Assembly (NCBI GenBank): GCA_018873245.2
Contig: JAEMBT020000007.1
Span: 1,054,001-1,118,000, forward strand
Length of the DNA: 64,000 bases
Origin: Archegozetes longisetosus
Taxonomy: Eukaryota; Arthropoda; Arachnida; Sarcoptiformes; Trhypochthoniidae
Direction: 5' to 3'
Every line of letters starts with the position of its first letter. Position 1 is the first letter of the stretch. The translations under genes and the position numbers were made by a program. This document shows positions 10,801 to 22,989 of this stretch, in pieces. The notes below the pieces were generated by a model. The model saw nothing but the letters and a program-made list of their open reading frames with translations, searched no databases and had not been told where the DNA came from.

Positions 10801-12880
10801 GCTACTTGCAAGAAACGTGAAAAATGAGGTATTTCTGATTGAAGAAGTATATAAATACAAATTATTTTCGAATACATCTTTTTAAGGAATAACCAATTGA
10901 TATACTTCGAGTTTACGATTAAGCTATTCAATCAATACTATAGCTGATAATACGGCAATCATTCATTAGAAGTCATTAAAGCTTTTAAGCGAACGTTTAA
11001 AGTTAAACGAAGGAAGTTATACGATAATATAGTTATTTTAAAAATTTTTATAAGAATAAAAAATTTTATGGATCAATGAGCATGCTATTTGGCATTTTCA
11101 ATAAGATTTTAAAACTTTTTAGGCCAAAAGAATTTTTCGAGATAAGTATATACTTGTATTGTAGACAACGTTTGAAGCAGATCTATTTAGCGCATAAAGT
11201 ATATATACATTCAATTTTTAAAAAAGTTTCTTAGTCAATAACGTGTTAACATGAGCCTTTAAAAATTACTCAATTTATGCATATAATGCAAAGTTATATT
11301 CCTAAAGTAATGAATTAACTCCATAGGCCTTATAACTAGAAGAAAATCTGTTTGAAATGCCTTATTGATCATTAATAATAGTAACGAAAAGGAATTACTC
11401 TGATGAGTAGCCTGAATCAATGTTTAAACCATTTATTACACTAATTATGCGCATTTATAAACACATTAGACAAATAGAAAAATGTGATACTTTAAGTGAA
11501 TTTTTACATTTGTGTTTACCTAAAAATTAGAATCTCATTAAAGAGATATCAATTTTACATAAAACATGACATTTTCACAGAACTCATTGATGTTCGCGAA
11601 TATTAAGCCAGTGCTAACTTAAATATTCATCAGGTATCAGTATAATATTATTTTTAGCAAAATTAAATTCATTTTTCTATTAAGAAACAATTTTTTCTGC
11701 CGAGTTATCATTTTTTCTAGAATAAACTTAGATTTACAATGATAACTTTCAAGAAAAATATGAGTTCATTATTATCTCATCGACTATGAAGAGGAAGTAA
11801 TAGTTCAGTTATGATCTTCCTTTTAAGATAATAGTATTCCAGGAAAATCTGTTAAAAAATATACGGAGAGTATTAAAGAATTAGCTCTTAAACTATCCTA
11901 ATGCTTGAAAAATTGAATAAAAAGTATATTTAATGCTATATCAAACAAAATATATGAAATGAAAGGAATAGTTTAGCTGAATGGAGAGAAACAAATCTAC
12001 TTTGAATGATATGAGCATTTTAGGGGCTTTTGAAGTACTTTTTGTTTTACTCACGAAATTTTTCTAAGCTAAAAATTTCTAAATTGATTTATATTTCTCT
12101 TGAATATATTAATTATTCGATTCTTAATTTAATGTTTCATTTACTTGAGAGAAAAACACATTGAGTTTAAGCTTATGCTTTGGTTTATGGTTCATGTAAG
12201 GTTTGGGCGCTCATATGATTGCCAAAACAATATTCACATAAAAGTTGTGCTATTCGAGGAATCTCACTTACCTAGTCTAACTAACTAAACCTCTGATAGT
12301 AGTTTTGGTGGTATATTTAATTTATTTAGGTCAATTAAGGGAAATAATATGAGTAGCTAGATAGTCGCAAAAAACATTGTCGTGGTGATCATACAAGTGC
12401 CTAATCCCGAACATTATATGAAATATATAACATTTTCAATAAGACTGAATTTCACAATCGCATGACTAAATCTTTCAATACTAATTCAATGGTGGTCTAT
12501 TCAACATTATCCTGTTTTTCAGGCTTATTGAGCAGAAAATCTCAAAATATCATTAATTATATAACATTTTTGAAAAAATTAATTGCTTAAGCTATAAAAT
12601 TTTGAATAGTAACTATTCTGTTGCCTACTATTAATTACTTGATTCATTCACCCTGAAAACAAATAACTTTTCAGATCGAATCTTTTCAATTTTTTTCGAA
12701 CTTTGAAGAAAATGCAATGCTTCAATGAAATAAACTGAATGACAATATATGAATACATCTCAAGCACATATACATTCAAGTTAATTATTAAAAGAAAATC
12801 TTTAATCATCGAATACTAAGTACAGTTATGAGCTCCAAATGTTTATTACATTATTTCATTGCCATAAGCTTCGTTACATG
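10801..12880. other. Intergenic, no gene seen
   Basis: About 2 kb of AT-rich sequence. No open frame with a recognisable domain, no clear splice-consistent exon and no obvious repeat were found. Confidence 0.4.
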
Positions 12881-12899
12881 AAACTTGTAATAGGCCGTT

Positions 12900-15193
12900 C
12901 TTTATAGTCCCGAACATTTTATTGTCATATATATAGTAATGTTGAGAACGCATGTGGCGCGATGCGAAGGATATTTGTTGGCGTGAATACTCGCTAGACA
13001 TTCACTTGTCTTCTATTGAGTCTCACTTGAATGCCAGCATTCATCTAATTCAGTCACGACATATTATGTGCTCACTTAACAGCAACAATATTATAAAAGT
13101 TCTGTTCGAAGAGTTTGTTATTTGATAACCAGAAAACTATGATTCTATGAAAGAATTGCTGAAGGTGCTGTTGCGTTTCTTTAAGTATACACTAATTTCT
13201 TGTTCAATATAATGTAAGTTTTTGGTAACAGAATACTCTAAATATTATTAAGTTTAGTTTGAGTAGTTTTGTTTGTTATTTGGTAACTAGAAATATATTA
13301 TTCTATAGAAGAGTAATTGAAAAGTGTGTTATATATCACTTGATAATAACTACTTTGTGATAGATAGAGAGTAGGCTTAGCTAAAAGAAGATATTTTTGA
13401 GTTGAGCTTTAAAGTTGATCTGTATAAGATCGAATGATAATGCTTAAATTCAATAAAATTAAAGTCTACTAATTAAAAGTCAATTTCGATTTTTAATTAT
13501 ACATAAACAATGAGTGCTAACTAGTCCAATTCTTACGTTTCATAAGTTAGTTTTAATATCTATGACACGTTATTGAACACAATGTTTTATACTGCTAAAG
13601 AGTAAATTCTGAGAAACGGAACTTTATTCTTACTAGATTTAGTCAACCTCCAAAAATACACATAATATACCATAATTAAATTTATTAAAGAAATAATTTT
13701 ACTGCCAGTTCGTATGAAGCATTTCGATAAGCTTCTAATGAAAATCTTATTTATCTTATTATTATTTTGTCATTATGAGGTATGACTTTTGCTCAAATCG
13801 AAGCATAAAATCCAGTTGTGTCATCGCGAATGACAGAAACTACTGTCAAATAAGATTAATTTTATTTATTGACTTCACAGAAATCTAATGTGCTCTCAAT
13901 TCAGTACTAGGTCTCAACTTAAGCCAGATTTCTATGAAGTTTCTCAGCTTAAAATTTGATAATTTTTTGCTTTCAAGAAAATTAAACTATAGAGTCTGGT
14001 CAGTCACTTTAACTATATTTTTCAAAAATATAACTCAAAAACTTTGTAAACTTGTATTTTGTAGATTTAAAGCTTTGATTCAAATAATTTTAAGATACTT
14101 GCTGATTGTTTAGGTTAAACGCAGGTGTAAATTCCAATTCGGAATATTTTGAATGACTAAAATTTTTCAAGCATTTTATAGTTTGTTAACACAAAGTAAT
14201 TGCTATTAAAGATTTATCCATAATCAAACTTAAAAGTTGAAATATGTTTTTTCATTTTATTGGTTAATAAATAACAGCAATAATAAATAAAAGCAATGAA
14301 AATTATATTATAATTGCTAGTAATTAAGTTAAAGTTTAAGTTAAATGGTTTTATCCTTTTGAATAACACCCTTATTAGCCATTAGTGCATACGACCAAAA
14401 TTGATTAGTGATTTATACATCCTCTAAGCCTCTTAATGCTCGGTATGTTCATTAGTTCAATGCATTTTTGCTTAGGCGAAAACTTGCGATTGTTCTCAAC
14501 TTTCTCTTTGTTTAGTAGAGAAAAAAGGAAAGGCATTAAGTCTGAAAGTAATGTAAATGAACCATCCGTCTCATTGTCTACACTTTGGGCTCAAGCTGAA
14601 TGTTAAACAGTGTTAATGAAAGAATAACAAATAGTATAAATGATAGAAACCAAAATTTACATTCATTAGAATCTTATCAAATTTTATTCTTTTGTAAGCA
14701 TTACATGACATCTAAAATTTCTCTCTTCACAAAGAGTACAGATTTAGAGAATAAACATAAGAATATGTTACTAAATTATATTTTTATCATTTCTAATGAC
14801 AATAATTTCATTAGTTTATAAACAAGAAAAATATAATACAGAATCAAACAATAGAATATAGTTTTCATTGCGAGAGATAACTTTTATCTTTCCAAAAATA
14901 TTTCTATATTAACAGATCATTAAGGGACTCAATTACAAAATATTGTCATCACTTACAATAAAAAGTTTAAATAAAAAGCAAATATATTTAACCAACAAAA
15001 TTGCAAAACAAGATTTAAACTGAACGAAAATGGATCAAATTTTGAAAGAAATAAATATATTATACAAGAAAAAGAAGACATGTTTCGTTTTTCTCATACA
15101 ATATTTATTTTCAGTGAATAAATCAAATGTACTCTAAAATTGCGTTTATATATAAATATATATAACGGAAAAAGTTATCAAATCTGAAAAGTA
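12900..15193 (+). promoter_or_regulatory. Duplicated 5' flank of esterase-like gene A
   Basis: Two blocks recur elsewhere: 12955-13140 (containing TGAGTCTCACTTGAATGCCA) and 14370-14580 (containing GAAAACTTGCGATTGTTCTC). Both recur in the same order at 21150-21330 and 23010-23230, and inverted at 57600-57830 and 56030-56230. The last 200 bp before the start codon are almost identical to the flank of gene B. A TATATATAAATA run at 15147-15158 lies 36 bp before the ATG and is a plausible TATA box with a very short leader. Conservation next to three gene copies suggests this is the duplicated promoter region. Confidence 0.6.
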
Positions 15194-18100
15194 ATGCATT
15201 TGAAAACAAGTCATAGATATATATCTATTGATGACAAAGACTGTGATCTCATTAATTATCAATACATACAAAGTGATGAACAGGTTCTAAAGGAATCAAA
15301 TGATTTATTACCACAAACGAGAGTAACGAAAACATATTCGTCTTTATTGACGCGAATATTTGCTTTACTTTTGGGATTTTGTTTGCTATCAATTGTGACA
15401 ATTGTTTGCAATAAATATACATTTCGTATAAATATTTCAAATATTTTATGGAATAAATTTGGCGCAAACGACAACAATCTGAACAACGATTTGATGCCAT
15501 TATCACCGTTTGAAAAAGCAGTCACTGTTGAGACTGAATGCGCAAAAATAATTGGTTTGGTTGAAGAGAACGCGTTTGCTTTCAAAGTAAGTTTGCTTAT
15601 TTTCATATCTGTCTGTTTGAATTGCAAAAATAAAGCATCGGTTTTATCAATATGTTTACTTGAAAATATTTGCGATAAAGCTTCAAATAATAAGTAATCC
15701 GTTAGAAATCGCTAAAACCTGCTGATTATAGGCTCGACTGAAACTATTAAAACCTTAACACAACACTAACACAATAAATGATGAACTTTCAGTTCAATCT
15801 AATACATCAAGACACACATACAAACATTGTTTTATCAGTTCATTTTTTGAAATAAATATTAGACAATTTGAGTTGAAAGTGAGCTAAATTTTCGAAAAAT
15901 AACAATTAAGAAAATCTAAATTTGATTTTTAAGGTTATTTATTGACCGTTTTAATTTCAAAATAAGTTTATAATCATTTTGTGTATACTTTCCTTCACGG
16001 ATTTTCTGGTAAATTTGTTTGAGTTTTGTGTTGAAAATTTATTCATTTTTTTGAGTGATAATAATTGTCAACAGACAACATAATTAATTTCAGACAAAAT
16101 TAAAATCGGACATTAGATATTAGAGACAATATTTCTTCCTGGATACGTCTAATAAGTTTCTCTAATCTGATACATAAAAATATGGGAATTTGAGAAAGTA
16201 ACTGTCTTTAATTCAGTTCTTACTTCTCTTTGTTTGAAGGGCATTCCATATGCTTTGCCTCCGACGGGACCATTTCGTTGGTCTCGACCAATACCTCTCA
16301 ACAAAAATCACAATAGATGTCAAAACAATACTTACTATCATGCAAATAAATTTTCACCAGTATGCTTGCAATTCAATTCTAATAAAAATGAAATAATTGG
16401 TGATGAAGACTGTTTATACCTTAATGTATGGACTCCACGATTAGATGATTCGGTGAGTTTGCTATATCGAACAATTAATAAATGTTATTTATTCCTTACA
16501 AAATCAATGAAACATCAATATAAAGTTGTAGACACTTGTATTTTGCAAGTAAGATTCCTATTATAACATAAATCAAATCTACGAATGGAAAGCAAATGTT
16601 ACAATAATTTGAAAAGATTACATGATTCACTGGTTATTGAATTTCTTTCAATGGGCCTTCACCTTAGGATCAATATATCAATAGTTTAATAAACACAAAT
16701 TAAAGTTATATTCTAACGGCACACTTGAGAGGCTACTGGCATTCAAGATACATTCAAGTGGCAACTTGCTATTCAAAAATACTACTGAGAAAAGGGTTAT
16801 CATATATGAAGCGGGGACTCTCATTGACTCATTATGAACTATTGACTCCTTATGGAGTCATTTGTTTATTAACGCCCCCTTATCGTATCCACATTCAAAT
16901 ATACGTGTTATCTATTATTTAAAAATATTTATATTTTAAAATATAAAATATGAAGATTAGATCCATGGTTAAAAATAGGCAAAGTAATAATAATATTATT
17001 ATTATTTTATCTATTGTTTATTTAATATTGATATTATTAATATTATTAATTATAATAATTAACAATTAATAATATTAATATTAAGTAAATAAAAAATAAA
17101 AAATATTATTATGAAATTAAAGAGAATGACAATGTCGTGATAATAGTGATGATAATGATAGTGCTTGTGGTGTGATGGTTCTGGTGCTAATGGCACTACT
17201 GGTGATGAAATCTAAAGAAGTAGGCTACAGGTGTTACAGGTGTCGTAGATGTTAAAGGTTCAATGGATTATATAGAGGAAATTAGTAAACAGAGGTTGTA
17301 TATTTCTTATTTTTAGATACAAAACTCAAAGTTAGTGCAATTTTTAGAGATCAATGGTAATCAATGGGAGTCAATAGGAGTCAATAGGAGTCAATGGGAG
17401 TCAATGGGAGTCAATGGGAGTCAATAAGAGTCAAAGATTAGGGGTCGTTGTAAAAGCTAAAAGTAAATGAGTCTGTTTTGACAAAGTTGCTCTCAGGTCC
17501 CCGCTTCATATATGATAACCGAGAAAAGTGAGCTCCCACACTTACACCCTAGAATATCTGAAGGCTTGACTGAGTACTCTGACAGTCGTTACGTTGGTAC
17601 TTGAGGATTTACTTAAGACATTGTCATAGAATACGGCTATTTCTCTCAAATATTACAGATTTCATTACGAATCTCGAAATTCAAAGGGCTTTTATACTTA
17701 AGAGAAATATACAGAGCCTTTCTTATAGTCCGTCGCATATAAAAAATACAGTAAAGACTTCAAATGAGAAACTTTATAACAGTGAGAATTATAACGATTA
17801 CTATTGCATACGTGTTTTTATTTATTGTAAGCATTATAGTGGTTTACTTGTACTTTTAATTGAAAGAAAACTACCAATCAGAAAGCTTGAAATAGCCAAT
17901 AATGCGACGTGCAATAAGAAAGATTCTGTATACGAGGTCAGTATAAATTACAAATGCGTTACAAAACAATCAGAAGAGTCTTAAAAGTTATTAAAACTGA
18001 CAGTTCTAAAAAATATCTATTTTAATATTCCAACTTTGGGGCTAAAGACCAATTAAATAAAACTTAGCCTTTAATGAACCAATCTTTAAAGATGCAAATT

Positions 18101-18365
18101 TCCGAATTACTGTAATATTTGAAATTAGTTAATAATAAATCGTTTTTTGATTGCTAATGAAATCAGTATGATTGTTGAATTACTTCATAGAGGTTTCAAG
18201 TTTTTATAGCCTGAGAATAAATTTATTATCTGTTTTCCAAACAGTTGCTCATATAAGACGGGAATAAATGGGAGAGAAAGTGATATTAACTTGATGTAAA
18301 GAGTAATAGTGCTCACAAATTATTAATCTCAATGTCGTCTTTAAGGAACTATTTGATCGATTGAG

Positions 18366-18444
<79 letters not shown>

Positions 18445-19801
18445 GTAAAACAGTGTCTTTACTGCTAGTAATAATCTTAAGAATGAATATATATTAAGAT
18501 TGTTATGTGTAAGATCATTTACCTTTCTCAGCTGGTCGATAGCTATTTTCTCTCTTTAATAAATAAACAGTAAGTGATTTTATATCTTTAACCTTGAATT
18601 TACTGTTTTGAATGATTAGACTTATTCTAATTATAAATAAATAATTTCGTTTAAGTCATTTCTCAATTGAAAAAACTTACTTTCACCAGTCCACTTATTT
18701 TTCATATTTACAGGCAAATTTAAATGTGATGCTTTACATACACGGAAGTCTTGAGGAAGGATCTGGTCATCAACCATTTAAACCAAATGGATATTTGTCT
18801 CAAACTATGAATTCAGTTTTTGTTTCGATTAATTACAGACTCAATGCTTTTGGTTTTCTAACATTGGATTTATTAGCAAACAGTAACGCCAATTCAAGTC
18901 ATGGTAATTACGGCTTATGGGATGTCATTGTGTCCATTCAATGGATTAGAGATAATATTAATTCATTTGGTGGCGATAAGAATAAGATAACTGTTTTCGG
19001 TCCAGATGCAAACATTATAATGGCTCTGATAAATAATTGTGAATATTCGCGACTAATTAAGAGCGCGTGGATTTTCGAATCAAACTTATATAACAGAATA
19101 AGTTTTTCACAACAATCAAAAATTAATCGAAAAAGTTTTCTCTCCCAAACAAACTGTTCAACAGTTGATTGTCTAAAAAATTTGAATGGAGTAGAAGTTT
19201 TGGAGATTTTTCATCATAACATGATCCGAAACAATATTCATCCTTCTATTGTTTATGACGGTTAGGAAAATGTTTATGTTAGGCTAGGTTTGGTTAGGTC
19301 AAATTATTGATTTATTTATTCTCGTACTAAAGAAATTTTAGTAGCTCAGAAAAATTCAAAAAGTTTTTTCAAGTATAGTTAAATTTAGACTCAATAATTT
19401 AATAGAAAATCTAGGTTTATTACTATTAATATAAATCTATCTCAATTTTGACTTTTTCAGAAGAAATCGTTTTCTTGGCGCCAAATGACGAGATGCCTGA
19501 AACATCGATTCTTATACATATCAAGGATAGAGAAGACGCAGTTCTAGACATGTTAAAAAATCTTTCATCTCAAATATATGGCTATGCAATCAATTATAAA
19601 GATGATGAAAATTCAACAAGATTTAAAGAAAATCTTTGGGAATTAAGCGAATTTTTATCATTAACTTATGAAACCAACAAGCATCATAACTTCTTAATTA
19701 GCGATGTTTTACAAAATTTAGTATTGAATTTCATAAATAATAGATATAGTTATATTGAGTCAATCAATAGCACGACGATTATTTCCTTCAAGTTAGCTTA
19801 A
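15194..19801 (+). CDS. Membrane-anchored, catalytically dead carboxylesterase-like protein (gene A)
   Basis: Four exons, 15194-15586, 16240-16452, 18714-19260 and 19461-19801, give 497 residues with all junctions in frame; the donor of exon 3 (GTTAGG) is weak. Residues 1-52 are cytoplasmic, residues 53-73 form one membrane helix, and the rest is predicted outside (type II), as in Drosophila neurotactin. The ectodomain shows type-B carboxylesterase hallmarks: GIPYALPP, EDCLYLNVWTP (exon 2), NYRLNAFGF, GNYGLWD, NSFGGDKNKITVFG (exon 3). The serine elbow GESAG is replaced by GPDAN (about residues 298-302) and the oxyanion-hole HGG by HGS, so no hydrolysis is expected. The C-terminus is short and I see no catalytic Glu/His region. 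An adhesion or ligand-binding role is inference. AATAAA occurs at 19828. Confidence 0.85.
15640..15808. repeat. Dispersed repeat in intron 1 of gene A
   Basis: About 170 bp running from GTTTTATCAATATG to AGTTCAATCTAATACATC. It recurs in inverted orientation at 20937-21126 just beyond the 3' end of the gene, with shared blocks such as AAATGATGAACTTTCAGTTC. The two copies therefore bracket exons 2-4. Confidence 0.65.
16795..17520. mobile_element. Non-autonomous DNA element with 8-bp target duplication in intron 2 of gene A
   Basis: The inverted termini begin GGTTATCATATATGAAGCGG and are about 24 bp long. GAGAAAAG flanks both sides exactly (16787-16794 and 17521-17528). Eight-base duplications are typical of hAT and P-type elements. 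The left subterminal part has TTGACTC motifs and the right has an array of the complement GAGTCAA. Gene B has no such insertion in its 684-bp intron 2. No coding capacity. Confidence 0.85.
17351..17434. repeat. Tandem array of a 10-bp unit
   Basis: Eight or so copies of GGGAGTCAAT with variants (ATAGGAGTCA, AAGAGTCAAA). The array lies in the right half of the 16795-17520 element and may represent amplified subterminal binding sites (inference). Confidence 0.8.
17529..18360. other. Rest of intron 2 of gene A
   Basis: A 127-codon frame at 17601-17984 has no recognisable domain and lies inside the intron, so I do not call it. Homology with the shorter intron 2 of gene B and of the dead copy resumes near 18310. 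Confidence 0.4.
18369..18440. repeat. (GA)n microsatellite
   Basis: About 36 uninterrupted GA units in intron 2 of gene A. The aligned place in gene B and in the dead copy (about 35170) has only a few GA units, so the expansion is specific to gene A. Confidence 0.95.
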
Positions 19802-19827
19802 AGCTTGACTTTAGTACACGTTATAGT

Positions 19828-19961
19828 AATAAACGAAAAACATTGTTTTATCATTAGTTATGTAATACTACTTGATAAAATGAATGTTTTTATTGTTTTG
19901 TGAGCACTTTTGCCATAAATAAAAGTTAAATGGAAATATAAATAAAAGTTAAATGGAAATA
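19828..19961 (+). promoter_or_regulatory. Poly(A) signals and a 23-bp tandem duplication after gene A
   Basis: AATAAA lies at 19828-19833, 27 bp after the stop codon, and further AATAAA hexamers follow. The unit ATAAATAAAAGTTAAATGG is present twice in a row (about 19915-19961), duplicating an AATAAA. Confidence 0.5.
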
Positions 19962-20936
19962 TCGAACTCAATTTTTCGAATTGAAATTTTTTACTAAGTG
20001 AATTTCTGAAAGAGTAGATAAAATTTGAATAGTTTTCATCGGTTCGATTAAAAACGACCTTAATTATCTTACTTTTGCGATACTAAGAAATTTTACTTTA
20101 GTAAATATCTTATAGAGTTGAAATTTCTCCTTAAAGCTAATGACTAAAGTATAAACAGCCGAAAATCAACTGTCAATATTGCAGCTGAATGTATCGCTAT
20201 CAAAATCGAAACAGTAAATGCGAAAAAGTTTCTAAAAGAATGTCATTTAGTTGTTAAGGTTAAGAATCTTATTTAATTAAATCTCATGCTTTCAATGAAT
20301 GATAATATCTCTATAAAAATATGAATCTGTTAAATGACATCTGCATACTCTTACTAAAAACAGTACGATAGTTTTCGTAAAATGTCAATGTCTGAAAATA
20401 AATTTGACTACAGATTTGTTTCTATGCACTTATTTTCTGTTCCAACCGTCATTCAAACTTCAAGTGTTTCGACTGATAGCTGAAGACAACTGGTTTTTCT
20501 TAGAGTTACATATTTTAGACACACCATAGGATCTTAAGTTCTCATTAACTTATTTTTAATAAATCGGAATGACTTTGACACTTATTTTCCAGGCAATTGA
20601 TTTTCTTGGCTAATATTTATTAATCTTTTTTTAGCGATATTTCTTTCAGATTTGGAGTAAAAAATTTTTCTGATTTTTATTCATAGTCTCCTATCTCCTA
20701 GAATCAAACTGCTTAGTAATAGATTAGTGTTCATTTCTGACTTGGATAGATTTAAAGATAAGTAACTAACAATGTTTCACAAAATTTGATAACAATAGTC
20801 GATACAAAAGTAGATTCTTACTAATTGTTTGCTTACAACCTACCAGTGAGTATTCTAATTGGAAAGAAGTTATATTTTCTAATATTTATTGCAAAAGATG
20901 AACTGATAAATAGAACAATATTTGTATGTACGCTTT

Positions 20937-21126
20937 GATATACTAGATTGAACTGAAAGTTCATCATTTATCATGTTAGTGTTGTGTTAATGTTTTGCTA
21001 GTTTGAATCGAGCCTATAATCGCGTAGGTAGGCCTATAAGTAGGTCTTAGCGATTTCTAATAAGTCACTTATTATTTGAAAGCTATATAACAAATCTTTT
21101 TCAAGTAAATATATCTATAAAACTGA
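20937..21126. repeat. Inverted partner of the intron 1 repeat
   Basis: Inverted copy of 15640-15808, beginning GATATACTAGATTGAACTG. It contains a small extra duplication (GTAGGTAGGCCTATAAGTAG) absent from the other copy. It lies between gene A and the flank of the dead copy. Confidence 0.65.
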
Positions 21127-22456
21127 TAATACTGTAGTAGTGATGTGATGCTAAGTATGTCTATTGGCGTGAAATACTCGTTACACATTCACTTATCTTC
21201 TATTGAGTCTCACTTGAATGCCAGCATTCATCTAATTCAGTCACGACATATTATGTGCTCACTTAACAACAACATTATTATAAAAGTTCTGTTCGAAAAG
21301 TTTGCTAACTTTGATAACTAAAGAAATATTCTATAGAGTAGTAATTGAAAAGTGTGTCATATATCATTTGATATTAACGTTATAACTTCTTTCTGATAGA
21401 TAGAGAGTAAGGGTTTCTAATAGAAAATATTTTTGAATCGAGCTTTAATTTAAAATTGATATGAATGTGATCGAATAATAACGCTCAATTTCAACGGAAT
21501 TAAAGTTAACTAATTAAAAATCAATTTTAATTTCTAATTATACATAAACAATGACAATCCAGAATGATTATTAAACTATTCTCGAACAAAAATTTACTTA
21601 AAATATCAAAATTAAAGTTCGAATATATAGAATTCAACACCCGTTGAGTAAGTTCTTTAAATTTTATTTTGATTTTTTCTTTTCGTTTTATTTTTCCTAG
21701 TATATTGAAACTAAAATCTAGAAAAGGATGGTATAAAATACATGCTTTTTGATTGAAAATTATTGAAGTGATAAAATAAGTGAATCTTGAACTGAAACAA
21801 AAAATAAATCCCATCTTATGCTGAATTTGCTGTCTTTAGGAAAAAAAATCATCATACGCATCAATACTAATTATCACCATAAATGAGATCTTTTTCAATT
21901 TGAGACAATTTCTCTGTTGATGAGCTTTTAGTTAACATTATGTTTTAGAGCATTAGTGCGTGAATCCTGAGCGACAAAATTTTAATACCATTTAATCTCA
22001 TGAATCATTAGTGAAGGTTACAATGAATTTAAAGTTGTAAGAAGTAATTGTATTACCAGTTTGTAACCAAATCAAGGATTTGAATGAGCTCCTAGCAAGA
22101 ATCATGTTCATCTTATTTTCATTTTATTATTTTGTAGCATGACTTTTATTAGAATCAAAACAGAATGTACATTATCACGAGCGACTGAGATTATTTTGTC
22201 ACATAAGACTAGTATTACATATCTACTTTAAAAAATCCAATATTTTCTTAATATAATAATTGATCCTAAAACAGTTTTCCATGAAGTTTTTCGGCTTCAA
22301 TTTTAAATGAATTATTTCTCATTGAGTAAACTAAATTTTAGATTCGAGAGACTAACTTATTAACAACTGTAATAAAGGTATAAATTAAAGGATTATTGTA
22401 ATTAAAATAAAATAACTTGCAGTCTTCAAGAATTTCAGAGTTCTTAATATTTTATA

Positions 22457-22989
22457 TTGGTATAATTGAAAAGTTCGTACCCTAAGTATCAAAGAATGAA
22501 TTTTATTGAAATTTTTTTACAGAAAACTTAAGAGTAATCCCTTCGAGCACTAATGACCCGCTTCATCCTCTCCTGCCATTTATCATAGACCCGTCGCCAC
22601 TCACCAAAGTAATACTGTTGAAGAAATCATTTACTGCCCGATCGATCTCTTCTTCGGACGAGAATCGGCGCCCTCTTAAATATTTCTTAACCATTTCATA
22701 TGAAACAGTGTTTGGCCCTAAAACTGAATTAATTTCTTCGGCCGTGTCTTTGGTCGACATTTCTTCTTAAAATAATAACCAATAATAGCCCGAAAATCTC
22801 GAGAATTGAAATCAATTTTTATTTCAGGCAACTGTTGTTTAAAAAAATCATAAAATGCAAACAGAACGACAGAAAAAGTTGAAACTTTGTGTTCGATATT
22901 TGAAAATGATATATTTAAATAAAACATTCAAAAAATAGTTTAATTATAATCAGAACCCCGTTAGGGTACGAACTTTTCAATTATACCAA
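22457..22989 (-). mobile_element. Internally deleted mariner element
   Basis: The inverted repeats are about 28 bp, starting TTGGTATAATTGAAAAGTTC at both ends, with TA on both sides. On the minus strand it keeps the transposase N-terminal helix-turn-helix (TAEEINSVLGPNTVSYEMVKKYLR, read as two pieces of fewer than 20 residues) joined directly to the C-terminal segment (RRFSSEEEIDRAVNDFF and a WQERM...DYS end). The catalytic domain is missing, and a frameshift lies near 22760. The element is 533 bp, compared with about 1.3 kb for a full mariner. Confidence 0.8.
22503..22927 (-). pseudogene. Mariner transposase remnant
   Basis: 22927 to about 22760 encodes the extreme N-terminus (FRAIIGYYFKKK at its end). 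A frameshift then gives MSTKDTAEEINSVLGP and the second half of the DNA-binding domain. From about residue 30 the frame passes into the C-terminal motif RFSSEEEIDRAVNDFFNS with the DDD core deleted. After a further frame change near 22620, YYFGEWRRVYDKWQERM leads to the stop just above 22530, which is the usual mariner C-terminus. The product cannot be active. Confidence 0.75.

Noticed and set aside
15252-15627. Two long minus-strand frames over exon 1 of gene A, and the equivalents over gene B at 55005-55341
   Set aside because: Antisense shadows of a strongly supported membrane-anchor exon. Their conservation follows from the near identity of exon 1.
17601-17984. 127-codon frame within intron 2 of gene A
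   Set aside because: No recognisable domain or signal, lies inside an intron next to a transposon insertion, and has no counterpart in the other copies.
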